Source: Ramlibacter sp. (GTDB lineage: Bacteria > Pseudomonadota > Gammaproteobacteria > Burkholderiales > Burkholderiaceae_C). Taken from it: a stretch of DNA of 6,408 nucleotides. Positions 1 through 6,011 of the stretch are shown here, in pieces. The translations under genes were made by a program, and so were the position numbers. Where the stretch lies: positions 1 to 6,408 of the forward strand of contig JAJNBO010000165.1 of the NCBI GenBank assembly GCA_021156245.1. The letters are read 5' to 3'. The notes under the pieces are model-generated. The model saw nothing but the letters and a program-made list of their open reading frames with translations, did no database searches and had not been told where the DNA came from. Numbering within the stretch: the first letter of the stretch is position 1; the number at the start of each line of letters is the position of its first letter.

Positions 1-712
1 GCGCGGTGGCGCCGCCGGTGACGCTCCAGCGCGCGGAGTTCGCCACGTAGCTCATGCCCGCCGGGATCGCGTCCGTGATCGCCACGGCCGTCGCGTTGCT
101 GTTACCCGTGTTGGTGTAGGTCAGCGTGTACGTGTAGGGGCCGGAGCCGGGCGCGCCCGAAGATGCGCTGATCGCCTTGGTCAGGGTCACCACGGCGTTG
201 CTGGTCACGTTGGTCGTGTCCGTGTTGCTCGCCGCCTTGGTGATGTCCCCGGTGCTGGTGGCCGTGACCGTCAGCGTGTTCGCGGCGGGCGGGGTGGCCG
301 TCGTGGGCACCGTGCCCTGCACGATGAAGATGCCGGTGAGGGCGACCCCGGTGGCGTTGACGGCGCTCAAGGTGAACGCGTCGGTGCCGTTTCCGGTGTT
401 GGTCAACGTGTGCGGGAAGTACACCACGCTGCCCGGTGTCGCGCTCTGTGTGCCGTTGGCCGACAGCGTGAGGCTGTAGACCTGCGTGACGGTGGTCTGC
501 ACCAGGTTCGAGGTGACGGTCCGCGCCACGCCGGATCCGTCCGAGTAGCTGGCGGAGGCCTGGTTGCTGATGGAGGTGCCGGCGGGCGGCGGCGCGGCAT
601 GCGCGGGCGCGACGGCGAGTGCGAGCAGCAACGCCACGAGCAAGCCCGTGACGAAGCGGCCCAGGGTCAGCCACGCCGGCAGGTGCCGCGGGCTCGTGAA
701 GGCGATGTTCAT
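1..712 (-). CDS. Secreted DUF11-repeat protein (3' end beyond window)
   Basis: This frame stays open from an ATG at 712 to the left edge, giving 237 codons with no stop, so the C-terminus lies outside the window. Residues 1-39 look like a long Sec signal peptide: a short basic N-region, a hydrophobic core around 20-36 (GLLVALLLALAVAP) and cleavage after AHA39. The mature part is rich in Thr, Ala, Asn, Ser and Gly with almost no Cys. It carries two similar beta-sandwich units, each with a TNTGN motif (residues 105-109 and 200-204). The second continues as AITDAIPAGMSYV (211-223), the classic DUF11/TIGR01451 signature. Such modules occur in large surface or secreted proteins, so the full protein may be much longer. 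A purine-rich GAAGAGAAA lies just upstream of the start as a modest ribosome site. The gene follows its DUF11-like neighbour by 32 bases and is probably in one operon with it. Function is unknown; a structural extracellular role is inferred. Confidence 0.85.
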   Translation of the reverse strand, partial: MNIAFTSPRHLPAWLTLGRFVTGLLVALLLALAVAPAHAAPPPAGTSISNQASASYSDGSGVARTVTSNLVQTTVTQVYSLTLSANGTQSATPGSVVYFPHTLTNTGNGTDAFTLSAVNATGVALTGIFIVQGTVPTTATPPAANTLTVTATSTGDITKAASNTDTTNVTSNAVVTLTKAISASSGAPGSGPYTYTLTYTNTGNSNATAVAITDAIPAGMSYVANSARWSVTGGATA

Positions 713-744
713 GGAAGTTTCTCTTCTTGCTTGCGCGTTGTTGT

Positions 745-1251
745 TCAGGGCTTGGCGGCCGCGGTGGTGGCGGCGACCGAGTCGATGCGGACGCGCAGCT
801 TGACCACGGCGTCGGTGCCGGCGGCGAGCGTTCCCAGCTCCCAGCGGACGTATCGGTATTCGGACAGGGGCACCGGCTCCTGGCGGCTCGTGCCGTCGGC
901 CAGGCGGACGGTGCGCATCAGCGGCAGCGCGGCAAAGGTCGCGCCGTCCGTGGAGGCCTTCGCAGCCTCGGGGAGCGCACTGCCGGCGACGAACGTGGTT
1001 CCAGCCGGGACCGGGATGGTGGCGACGAGCTTGTCGACGCCGTTGCGGCCCTCGTTGCGGTAGGTGCCGCTGTATTCGACGAGGTCGCCCGGCTTGCCGG
1101 AGTCGGCGGAGTTCAGCACCACCTTGCCGGAGACGGTCTCGACGCGCTTGGCGGCAAGGGTCGACGTCACCGACGGGGACTGGGCGTAACCGGCTGGTGC
1201 CAGGATCGCTCCGGCAACGAGCAGGCAAGAGGTCAACAAGGCTTTGCGCAT
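745..1251 (-). CDS. Small secreted DUF11-like protein
   Basis: This 168-residue protein starts at the ATG at 1251. Longer in-frame starts exist at 1278 and 1332, but only the 1251 start puts the signal peptide at the very N-terminus: MRK, a hydrophobic core LLTSCLLVAGAILAPA, then GYA23 with cleavage before Gln24. The mature protein of about 145 residues contains one DUF11-like module. The recognisable parts are GDLVEYSGTYRNEG (56-69), then LVATIPVPAGTTFVAGS (75-91), and a closing strand RYVRWELGTLAAGTDAVVKLRVRI (133-156), where the 'W-LG-L--G' pattern is typical of these folds. There is no transmembrane helix after the signal, no lipobox and no sortase motif, so it should be periplasmic or secreted. 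It is upstream of and probably co-transcribed with the larger DUF11 protein, so it may be a partner or accessory subunit (inference). The ribosome site (GAGAGTAG) is weak. Confidence 0.8.
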   Translation of the reverse strand: MRKALLTSCLLVAGAILAPAGYAQSPSVTSTLAAKRVETVSGKVVLNSADSGKPGDLVEYSGTYRNEGRNGVDKLVATIPVPAGTTFVAGSALPEAAKASTDGATFAALPLMRTVRLADGTSRQEPVPLSEYRYVRWELGTLAAGTDAVVKLRVRIDSVAATTAAAKP

Positions 1252-1342
1252 CGGGCTACTCTCGGGTTCGGGGGCCATGGGCGACGCGACGCGCCGCCTT
1301 TCGCCGTGGCTTGTCCTAATACGGACGACCAACGGCCGAGCA

Positions 1343-1411
1343 GAATGTAACTATATATATCTGCAGGTAACCAGGAGCCGTAAGGGATCCCTAAGCCACG
1401 GGCTTAAGGTC
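1343..1411. promoter_or_regulatory. Divergent control region: A+T island and repeats
   Basis: Between the divergent starts at 1251 and 1529 lies the only sizeable non-coding stretch. It contains an A+T-rich island (TATATATAT at 1352-1360) in otherwise G+C-rich DNA. Two GTAAC direct repeats flank the island at 1347-1351 and 1367-1371, exactly 20 bases apart start to start. Next come a perfect 10-base palindrome AGGGATCCCT (1383-1392) and an inverted repeat TAAGCC-acg-GGCTTA (1392-1406). On the minus strand, TTACGG and TATATA separated by 18 bases could be a weak sigma-70 promoter for the DUF11 operon. No convincing -35/-10 pair was found for the plus-strand gene. The clustering suggests promoter plus operator sites, but no specific regulator can be named. 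Confidence 0.4.
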
Positions 1412-1431
1412 GGCGCGAACGGTCATGTTTG

Positions 1432-1500
1432 GCGGACGAAGGGAAAACTCCGCGAAATAAGGCAAGTTGCGCGAGTGCAACAGCCCCGGCGCCGACGCCG
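1432..1500 (+). other. Possible structured 5' leader: three stem-loops
   Basis: Three consecutive hairpins can be drawn just upstream of the alpha-hydroxy-acid dehydrogenase. The first pairs GCGGA (1432-1436) with TCCGC (1449-1453). The second pairs GGC (1461-1463) with GCC (1483-1485), enclosing a GTTGC/GCAAC stem (1466-1470 and 1477-1481). The third pairs CGGCG (1487-1491) with CGCCG (1496-1500) around a CCGA loop. G+C-rich DNA yields such pairings by chance. I could not match the set to a known riboswitch, including the c-di-GMP class, whose conserved core is missing. There is no T-run, so none is an intrinsic terminator. Confidence 0.25.
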
Positions 1501-1528
1501 CTTACGATCCCCGTCGAGGAGACTTGTC

Positions 1529-2677
1529 TTGCCAGTGATCACCAACATCGAGGACCTGCGCGTCCTCGCCAAGCGGCGCGTGCCGCGCATGTTCTACGAC
1601 TACGCGGACTCCGGTTCGTGGACCGAGAGCACCTACCGCGCGAACGAGGCCGACTTCAACCGCATCCTGTTGCGCCAGCGCGTGGCCGTGAACATGGAGG
1701 GCCGCAGCCTGCGCACGAGCATGGTCGGCCAGGACGTCGCCATGCCTGTCGCCATCGCGCCGACCGGACTCACGGGCATGCAGCATGCGGACGGCGAGAT
1801 CCTCGCCGCGCGGGCGGCGAAGAAGATGGGCATCCCCTTCACGCTGTCCACGATGAGCATCTGCTCGATCGAGGACGTGGCCGAGGGCACGGGCCGGCAT
1901 CCCTTCTGGTTCCAGCTGTACGTGATGCGCGACCGTGGGTTCATCGAGAGCCTGATCGATCGCGCCAAGGCGGCGAACTGCTCCGCGCTGGTGGTCACCC
2001 TGGACCTGCAGATCCTCGGCCAGCGCCACAAGGACCTGAAGAACGGGCTGTCCGCACCGCCCAAGCCCACGCTGGCCAACCTGCTGAACCTGGCCACCAA
2101 GCCGCGCTGGTGCCTCGGCATGCTGGGCACGCAGCGCCGCCAGTTCGGCAACATCGTGGGCCACGTCAAGGGCGTGGAGAACATGGGCTCGCTGTCCGAA
2201 TGGACGGCCAAGCAGTTCGACCCGCGCCTGTCGTGGGCCGACGTCGAATGGATCAAGAAGCGCTGGGGCGGCAAGCTGATCCTGAAGGGCGTGCAGGACG
2301 TCGAAGACGCACGCCTGGCGGCGGACTCCGGCGCGGACGCGGTCATCGTGTCCAACCACGGCGGCCGCCAGCTCGATGGCGCGCCCTCCTCCATCTCCGC
2401 CCTGCCCGACATCGTCGAGGCGGTCGGGCACCGGCTGGAAGTGCACATGGACGGCGGCATCCGCTCCGGCCAGCACGTGCTCAAGGCCATCGCGCTCGGC
2501 GCGAAGGGAACCTACATCGGGCGCGCGATGCTGTACGGACTGGGCGCGATGGGCCAGGAGGGCGTCGAGCGCGCGCTGGAAATCATCCGCAACGAGCTGG
2601 ACCTCTCCATGGCGTTCTGCGGCCGCACGGACATCCGCGACGTGGACAAGAGCATCCTGCTGCCCGGGAGCTACTGA
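1529..2677 (+). CDS. lldD: FMN-dependent alpha-hydroxy-acid (L-lactate-type) dehydrogenase
   Basis: This 382-residue protein is the usual length for the family that oxidises L-2-hydroxy acids to 2-oxo acids with FMN. Catalytic and cofactor positions are present: Tyr25 (YDYADSG), Tyr131 (QLYVMRDRG), Asp159 (VTLD), Lys253 (LILKGV), the catalytic His277 and substrate-binding Arg280 in SNHGGRQLDG, and the FMN phosphate site DGGIRSG (308-314) with GR at 331-332. The stretch at about 165-235 is the variable loop, which in membrane-associated members contacts the membrane; electrons would then go to quinone. The reading frame is open far upstream, but I chose the TTG at 1529 because AGGAGA (1517-1522) lies six bases before it and MPVITNIEDL fits family N-termini as I recall them. 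GTG at 1535 is the alternative. QLYVMRDRG favours the LldD/mandelate dehydrogenase branch over glycolate oxidase, but the substrate is not fixed by sequence. No lactate permease or regulator is visible nearby. Confidence 0.92.
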   Translation: MPVITNIEDLRVLAKRRVPRMFYDYADSGSWTESTYRANEADFNRILLRQRVAVNMEGRSLRTSMVGQDVAMPVAIAPTGLTGMQHADGEILAARAAKKMGIPFTLSTMSICSIEDVAEGTGRHPFWFQLYVMRDRGFIESLIDRAKAANCSALVVTLDLQILGQRHKDLKNGLSAPPKPTLANLLNLATKPRWCLGMLGTQRRQFGNIVGHVKGVENMGSLSEWTAKQFDPRLSWADVEWIKKRWGGKLILKGVQDVEDARLAADSGADAVIVSNHGGRQLDGAPSSISALPDIVEAVGHRLEVHMDGGIRSGQHVLKAIALGAKGTYIGRAMLYGLGAMGQEGVERALEIIRNELDLSMAFCGRTDIRDVDKSILLPGSY

Positions 2678-2698
2678 GCGCGGCGGCACAATCGCCGG

Positions 2699-3961
2699 GT
2701 GAGCCCGCAACGCCGCATCGCCCACCTCGACATGGACGCGTTCTTCGCGTCCGTCGAACTCCTGCGCTACCCGCAGCTGAAGGGCTTGCCCGTGGTGATC
2801 GGCGGGGGCCGCCGCAAGGTCGACGACCTCCTGTTGCAACGCCATGCAGGGCGCGAGTTGCGGCACATTCCGATCGAAGAGTTCCCGCTGCTGAAGGACT
2901 ACGTCGGCCGCGGCGTCATCACCACCGCGACGTATCCGGCACGCCAGTTCGGCGTCGGCTCGGCCATGGGCATGATGAAGGCGGCCCGGCTGTGCCCGCA
3001 GGCGATCGTGCTGCCCGTGGATTTCGATGAAGTCCGGCGCTTCTCCCGCAGCTTCAAGAGCATCATCCGGGACATCGCTCCCGTGGTGGAGGACCGCGGC
3101 ATCGACGAGGTCTACATCGACTTCACCGAGGTGCCGGGCGGCCAGCGCGAAGGCGGACGGGTGCTGGCCCGCCTGATCCAGAAGGCGATCGTCGACGCGA
3201 CGGGACTCACCTGCTCCATCGGGGTCGCCCCGAACAAGCTGATCGCCAAGATGGCGAGCGAATTCCAGAAGCCGAACGGGATCTCGATCGTCTGGCCGGA
3301 AGACGTGCAGACGAAGATCTGGCCGCTGGCCGTGCGCAAGATCAACGGCATCGGCCCGAAGTCCGAAGCCAAGCTGCACAAATTGCACCTGCACACCATC
3401 GGCGACATCGCCGCGCAGTCGCGCGACTGGCTGGTGGACAACTTCGGGCAGGCCTACGGCGCCTGGATGCACGACGCTGCCTGGGGCCGCGACGACCGCC
3501 CCGTGGTGACGGAAAGCGAGCCGGTCTCCATGAGCCGGGAAACCACCTTCGACCGCGACCTGCACGCGGTGCGGGACCGCGCGGAACTCGGCGAGATCTT
3601 CACCGACCTGTGCACGCGCGTGGCCGAGGACCTGCGGCGCAAGGGCTACGTCGGCAAGACCATCGGCATCAAGCTGCGCTACGACGACTTCCGCATCGCG
3701 ACGCGCGACCAGACGGTCGACGACTACACGGACGATGCCGCGACCATCCGCAAGACGGCGGGCCAGTGCCTCAAACGTGTCGACCTGTCACGGCGCCTGC
3801 GCCTGCTCGGCGTGCGGGTGGGCAAGCTCGCCAAGGCGGACGCGATCCCGGCGCCCACCGCTGCCGTGTCTCCGCCGCCCCACGTCGCGGAGTTCACGCC
3901 GGACCTGTTCCAGCCACCCGGCGTTTTGGCTGACAGCACCGTGCGTACGAAGACCGATTGA
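2699..3961 (+). CDS. dinB: DNA polymerase IV (Y-family translesion polymerase)
   Basis: This 420-residue error-prone polymerase replicates past damaged bases. Catalytic acidic residues are Asp11 (LDMDAFF) and Asp136-Glu137 (GIDEVYID), with Phe16 at the steric-gate position of DinB. The palm motif SIGVAPNKLIAKMAS is at 173-187, the helix-hairpin-helix thumb motif INGIGPKSEAKL at 215-226, and the little-finger domain covers roughly 277-376. An insert of about 30 residues (38-70) separates PVVIGGG from RGVITTATYPAR; E. coli DinB has only a few residues there. The proline-rich tail contains TPDLF (400-404), a possible beta-clamp-binding motif. The start must be the GTG at 2699: the preceding gene's TGA (2675-2677) is in the same frame and none of the seven codons between is a start. 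No good Shine-Dalgarno sequence is seen, so expression may be low or coupled to the upstream gene. No LexA box was found nearby. Confidence 0.95.
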   Translation: MSPQRRIAHLDMDAFFASVELLRYPQLKGLPVVIGGGRRKVDDLLLQRHAGRELRHIPIEEFPLLKDYVGRGVITTATYPARQFGVGSAMGMMKAARLCPQAIVLPVDFDEVRRFSRSFKSIIRDIAPVVEDRGIDEVYIDFTEVPGGQREGGRVLARLIQKAIVDATGLTCSIGVAPNKLIAKMASEFQKPNGISIVWPEDVQTKIWPLAVRKINGIGPKSEAKLHKLHLHTIGDIAAQSRDWLVDNFGQAYGAWMHDAAWGRDDRPVVTESEPVSMSRETTFDRDLHAVRDRAELGEIFTDLCTRVAEDLRRKGYVGKTIGIKLRYDDFRIATRDQTVDDYTDDAATIRKTAGQCLKRVDLSRRLRLLGVRVGKLAKADAIPAPTAAVSPPPHVAEFTPDLFQPPGVLADSTVRTKTD

Positions 3962-3985
3962 CCTCTCTGACGCGGAACTTACAGT
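3958..3985 (+). promoter_or_regulatory. Sigma-70-like promoter candidate overlapping the dinB stop
   Basis: TTGACC (3958-3963) matches five of six bases of the -35 consensus, and TACAGT (3980-3985) matches four of six of the -10 consensus, with a 16-base spacer. The -35 box includes the dinB TGA stop codon (3959-3961). Transcription would begin near 3990-3994, at the edge of the palindrome that follows, and would give the small membrane protein its own promoter. This is a prediction by eye only. Confidence 0.45.
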
Positions 3986-3993
3986 GTCCGCAG

Positions 3994-4011
3994 GCCTCCC
4001 GATCGGGAGGC
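3994..4011. repeat. Perfect 18-base palindrome GCCTCCCGATCGGGAGGC
   Basis: The 18 bases equal their own reverse complement. As DNA this could be a dimeric operator. As RNA it forms a seven-base-pair stem with a GATC loop. It lies between the promoter candidate and the start of the small membrane protein, so it would sit at or near the 5' end of that transcript. The right arm contains the Shine-Dalgarno-like GGGAGG, which would be hidden in the stem, while the better-placed GGAG at 4016-4019 stays free. No T-run follows, so it is not a classical terminator for dinB. Confidence 0.6.
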
Positions 4012-4025
4012 AGACGGAGCAGACC

Positions 4026-4289
4026 ATGGACCTGGACGCACTGCAGCGCATCAAGAAGTGGCACGTCGCCCACCAGAAAGACCACCCCGTCGAGTACCAC
4101 GCCTGGGACGCGATGCTGATGCTCTGGGTGATGGGATGGGTCGGCTGGCTGCCGGCCTTCACCTTCGGCGCCTGGTGGGCGGTCCCCATGCTGGCGACTG
4201 CGATGTCGGCACCGACGCTCTACGTCGCTTGGCGAGTCAAGGCCCATCGCGCGCAGCGGCTGCGCTGCGACTGGCTCGCGCTGCGCTGA
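4026..4289 (+). CDS. Small tryptophan-rich two-helix membrane protein, unknown function
   Basis: This 87-residue protein starts at the ATG at 4026, with GGAG (4016-4019) six bases upstream. The same frame is open further upstream, but that part lies inside dinB in another frame and is not credible. The N-terminal 27 residues are hydrophilic (LQRIKKWHVAHQKDHPVEYH). Two hydrophobic segments follow at about 29-48 and 50-68, joined by a very short turn, and then a basic tail (RVKAHRAQRLR). This suggests a helical hairpin in the inner membrane with both ends in the cytoplasm, by the positive-inside rule. Nine of 87 residues are Trp, an unusually high share. I do not recognise a named family; it superficially resembles '2TM domain' proteins but lacks a clear match. 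It follows dinB by 64 bases with its own promoter candidate, and converges on queF with only seven bases between stops. Confidence 0.75.
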   Translation: MDLDALQRIKKWHVAHQKDHPVEYHAWDAMLMLWVMGWVGWLPAFTFGAWWAVPMLATAMSAPTLYVAWRVKAHRAQRLRCDWLALR

Positions 4290-4296
4290 CCTGCGG

Positions 4297-5142
4297 CTAC
4301 TGCCTGGCCGTGCGCACGTTGGGCGGCAGGGCCATGGGATGGCTGGTGCGCAGGGGGTTGATGTCCAGCCCGCCACGGCGCGTGTAGCGCGCGTACACCG
4401 CCAGCTTGGACGGCTTGCAGCGCCGCCAGATGTCCATGAACACCCGTTCCACGCATTGCTCGTGGAATTCGTTGTGGTTGCGAAAGCTCACCAGGTAGCG
4501 CAGCAGCCCGCCCTGGTCGATCTGCGGTCCGGTGTACCGGACCTGCACGCTGCCCCAATCCGGCTGCCCGGTCACGAGGCAGTTGCTTTTCAGCAGGTTG
4601 CTGGTGAGCGTTTCCTCGACCGGCTGCTCGCCCTGCGCGGCCCACAACAGTTCCGGCGCCGGCGTGTACTCGGTGCATTCGATGTCGAGGCGGTCCAGGC
4701 TCAGGCCGTCGAGTTCGTGGACGGGCTCGCGGTCGAATGCGTCGGGAAGCAGCAGGCGCACGCCGACCGTCCCCAAGGCGGGAGCGCCGCGCCAGACGGC
4801 CTCGCTCAGGTCCGTGCGGAGGCGTTCCCGCACCTGGTCGACGCTGTCGAACGGCTCGCTGTTGAAGCTGCCCAGGTAGAGCTTGAGGGATTTGCTCTCG
4901 ATGATGTTCGGCGTTTCGCAGGGAATGGTGAAGTGGCCGATCGCGAGCTGCGGCTTGCCGCGCCGGTTGAGCCAGCTCAGCTCGAACGCCGTCCACAGGT
5001 CCGCGCCGAAAAAAGGCAGCGCGCCGGCCAGGCCGAGCTCCTCGCGCTTGGGGGCGCGGGCGATCGGATAGAGGAGGCTGGCGTCGTAGCGGTCCGCGTA
5101 GGCGACCGGCTTGCCCAGCTGGGACTGCTCGGGGGAATTCAT
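4297..5142 (-). CDS. queF: NADPH-dependent 7-cyano-7-deazaguanine reductase (QueF, bimodular)
   Basis: QueF reduces the nitrile of preQ0 to the amine preQ1, with two NADPH, in cytosolic queuosine synthesis; preQ1 is then inserted into tRNAs with GUN anticodons. The 281 residues match the long two-module form (E. coli 282). The N-terminal module has the QueF motif [13 protein letters not shown] (82-94), which serves NADPH binding. The C-terminal module has the nucleophile Cys188 in [16 protein letters not shown], the acid Asp195, and the substrate-binding His227-Glu228 in [16 protein letters not shown]. All key residues are intact. The ATG at 5142 is five bases after the oxygenase stop, with no strong Shine-Dalgarno sequence of its own, so translation is probably coupled. 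It is the last gene of the visible cluster; no other queuosine gene is in the window. No preQ1 riboswitch is expected or seen, since there is no leader. Confidence 0.97.
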   Translation of the reverse strand: MNSPEQSQLGKPVAYADRYDASLLYPIARAPKREELGLAGALPFFGADLWTAFELSWLNRRGKPQLAIGHFTIPCETPNIIESKSLKLYLGSFNSEPFDSVDQVRERLRTDLSEAVWRGAPALGTVGVRLLLPDAFDREPVHELDGLSLDRLDIECTEYTPAPELLWAAQGEQPVEETLTSNLLKSNCLVTGQPDWGSVQVRYTGPQIDQGGLLRYLVSFRNHNEFHEQCVERVFMDIWRRCKPSKLAVYARYTRRGGLDINPLRTSHPMALPPNVRTARQ

Positions 5143-5147
5143 CGCCG

Positions 5148-6011
5148 CTATTCGAAGCGCCGCTCGCGCATCCACTTGGTCGCGATCCACTTCTCCCCCG
5201 CCAGCACCGGGGAGCCGCCATGCAGCGTCCGCGTGGTCGGGTGCGGCCGCTCGTAGCTGAAGAACACCGCGTTGCCGCGCTTGGGCGCGACCTCGAGGTG
5301 CACGTCGGGAAAGACGGTGCCGCCGCCCTTGGCCGGTTCCGCCAGGTACATGACGATGGTGCCGACCCGCTGGCCGCCGCGCTTGAGGATGGTGGGCGTG
5401 CCGGGCTCGGCCGGGTCGAAATAGTCGTAGTGCGGCTTGTACTCCGCGCCGGGGCCGTACTGCAGGATCTGCAGGCCTTCGCCGTTCTCCTCCGGCCAGT
5501 TCACCAGCACGGCGAGCCGCCGCTCGATGCGCCGCACGAGTTCGGTCTCGCCCCGCTGGAAGAACATCCCGTTGCTGGTGCGGTCGGCGTTCACCTCCTC
5601 GCCGCCGGTCTTGGTCGCCACGGTGAGCGACCGCGCCAGCCGCGGCCGGGCCAGCGCGATCAGCTGTTCGCATTCCTCGTCGGAGAGCACGCCGCCGAAC
5701 ACCACGACGCGCGGGTCGGCCATGGTCTGCAGCACGGCCACGCGGCGGTCGCCGGTGTCGATGTAGAGGGGGGACTCGTCCAGCTCCGGCTCGGGCACCG
5801 TCACGGCGGGCGGCAGGCCGTTCGCCAGCGCCTGGCTCTCCAGGTGGCCGCGCAGCGTCGCTTCCATCGCCTCGACGGCGACATCCTCGTTCCAGCCGGA
5901 GGCCAGCATGGCCTTGAGCACTGACTCGGCGCTGTGCCCGGCCTGGGCCTGCTCGACGATCCACTGCCGCAGTTGCGGCGTCACCTGCTGCTTCGTGCCT
6001 GTCGTAGTCAT
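5148..6011 (-). CDS. 2-oxoglutarate/Fe(II) oxygenase, prolyl-4-hydroxylase-like
   Basis: This 287-residue protein has the double-stranded beta-helix core of the P4H-alpha type. The iron ligands are His194 and Asp196 (HYDYFDP) and distal His264 (TLHGGSPV). Lys274 (GEKWIATKW) should bind the 2-oxoglutarate carboxylate. Other family marks are the RTSNGMFF segment (144-151), [15 protein letters not shown] (182-196) and GGGTVFPD (229-236). Residues 8-58 form an extra, probably helical N-terminal region ([23 protein letters not shown]...[11 protein letters not shown]), reminiscent of a small UBA-like bundle; its role is unknown. There is no signal peptide, so it is cytosolic. The ATG at 6011 overlaps the yaaA stop as ATGA and has AAGGA (6019-6023) seven bases upstream. 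A longer in-frame start at 6200 would run through yaaA and is rejected. The substrate could be a protein prolyl residue or something else; sequence does not decide. Confidence 0.92.
   Translation of the reverse strand: MTTTGTKQQVTPQLRQWIVEQAQAGHSAESVLKAMLASGWNEDVAVEAMEATLRGHLESQALANGLPPAVTVPEPELDESPLYIDTGDRRVAVLQTMADPRVVVFGGVLSDEECEQLIALARPRLARSLTVATKTGGEEVNADRTSNGMFFQRGETELVRRIERRLAVLVNWPEENGEGLQILQYGPGAEYKPHYDYFDPAEPGTPTILKRGGQRVGTIVMYLAEPAKGGGTVFPDVHLEVAPKRGNAVFFSYERPHPTTRTLHGGSPVLAGEKWIATKWMRERRFE

Noticed and set aside
102..674. Minus-strand 190-codon frame inside the DUF11 gene
   Set aside because: The translation is His/Arg/Gln-rich nonsense. The overlapping frame starting at 712 has a signal peptide and DUF11 motifs and is the real one.
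1317..1323. TAATACG resembling the T7 phage promoter start
   Set aside because: Only seven bases match and the essential downstream part of the T7 promoter is absent.
1454..1500. c-di-GMP (GEMM) riboswitch suggested by a GGCAA followed by a hairpin
   Set aside because: The conserved AAACC after GGCA, the GNRA loop and the GGACGCAAAGCC-like core are missing.
1244..1528. N-terminal extension of the alpha-hydroxy-acid dehydrogenase to an ATG at 1244
   Set aside because: The extension is basic and unlike the family, covers the control region and overlaps the start of the divergent gene. AGGAGA and the family-like N-terminus support 1529.
1429..3030. Long plus-strand open frame (533 codons) overlapping lldD and dinB
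   Set aside because: It is an alternative frame of confirmed genes, with Arg/Pro/Gly/His-rich low-complexity translation and no family resemblance.
1502..3565. Long minus-strand open frame (687 codons) opposite lldD and dinB
   Set aside because: It is a mirror of two well-recognised genes in G+C-rich DNA. Its translation is Arg/Ala/His/Asp-rich with no motif, and it spans two genes and the gap between them.
3966..3984. Possible LexA box near the end of dinB (CTGA...ACAG)
   Set aside because: The spacing is ten bases instead of eight and the left half-site is CTGA rather than CTGT. It also lies downstream of dinB, not before it.
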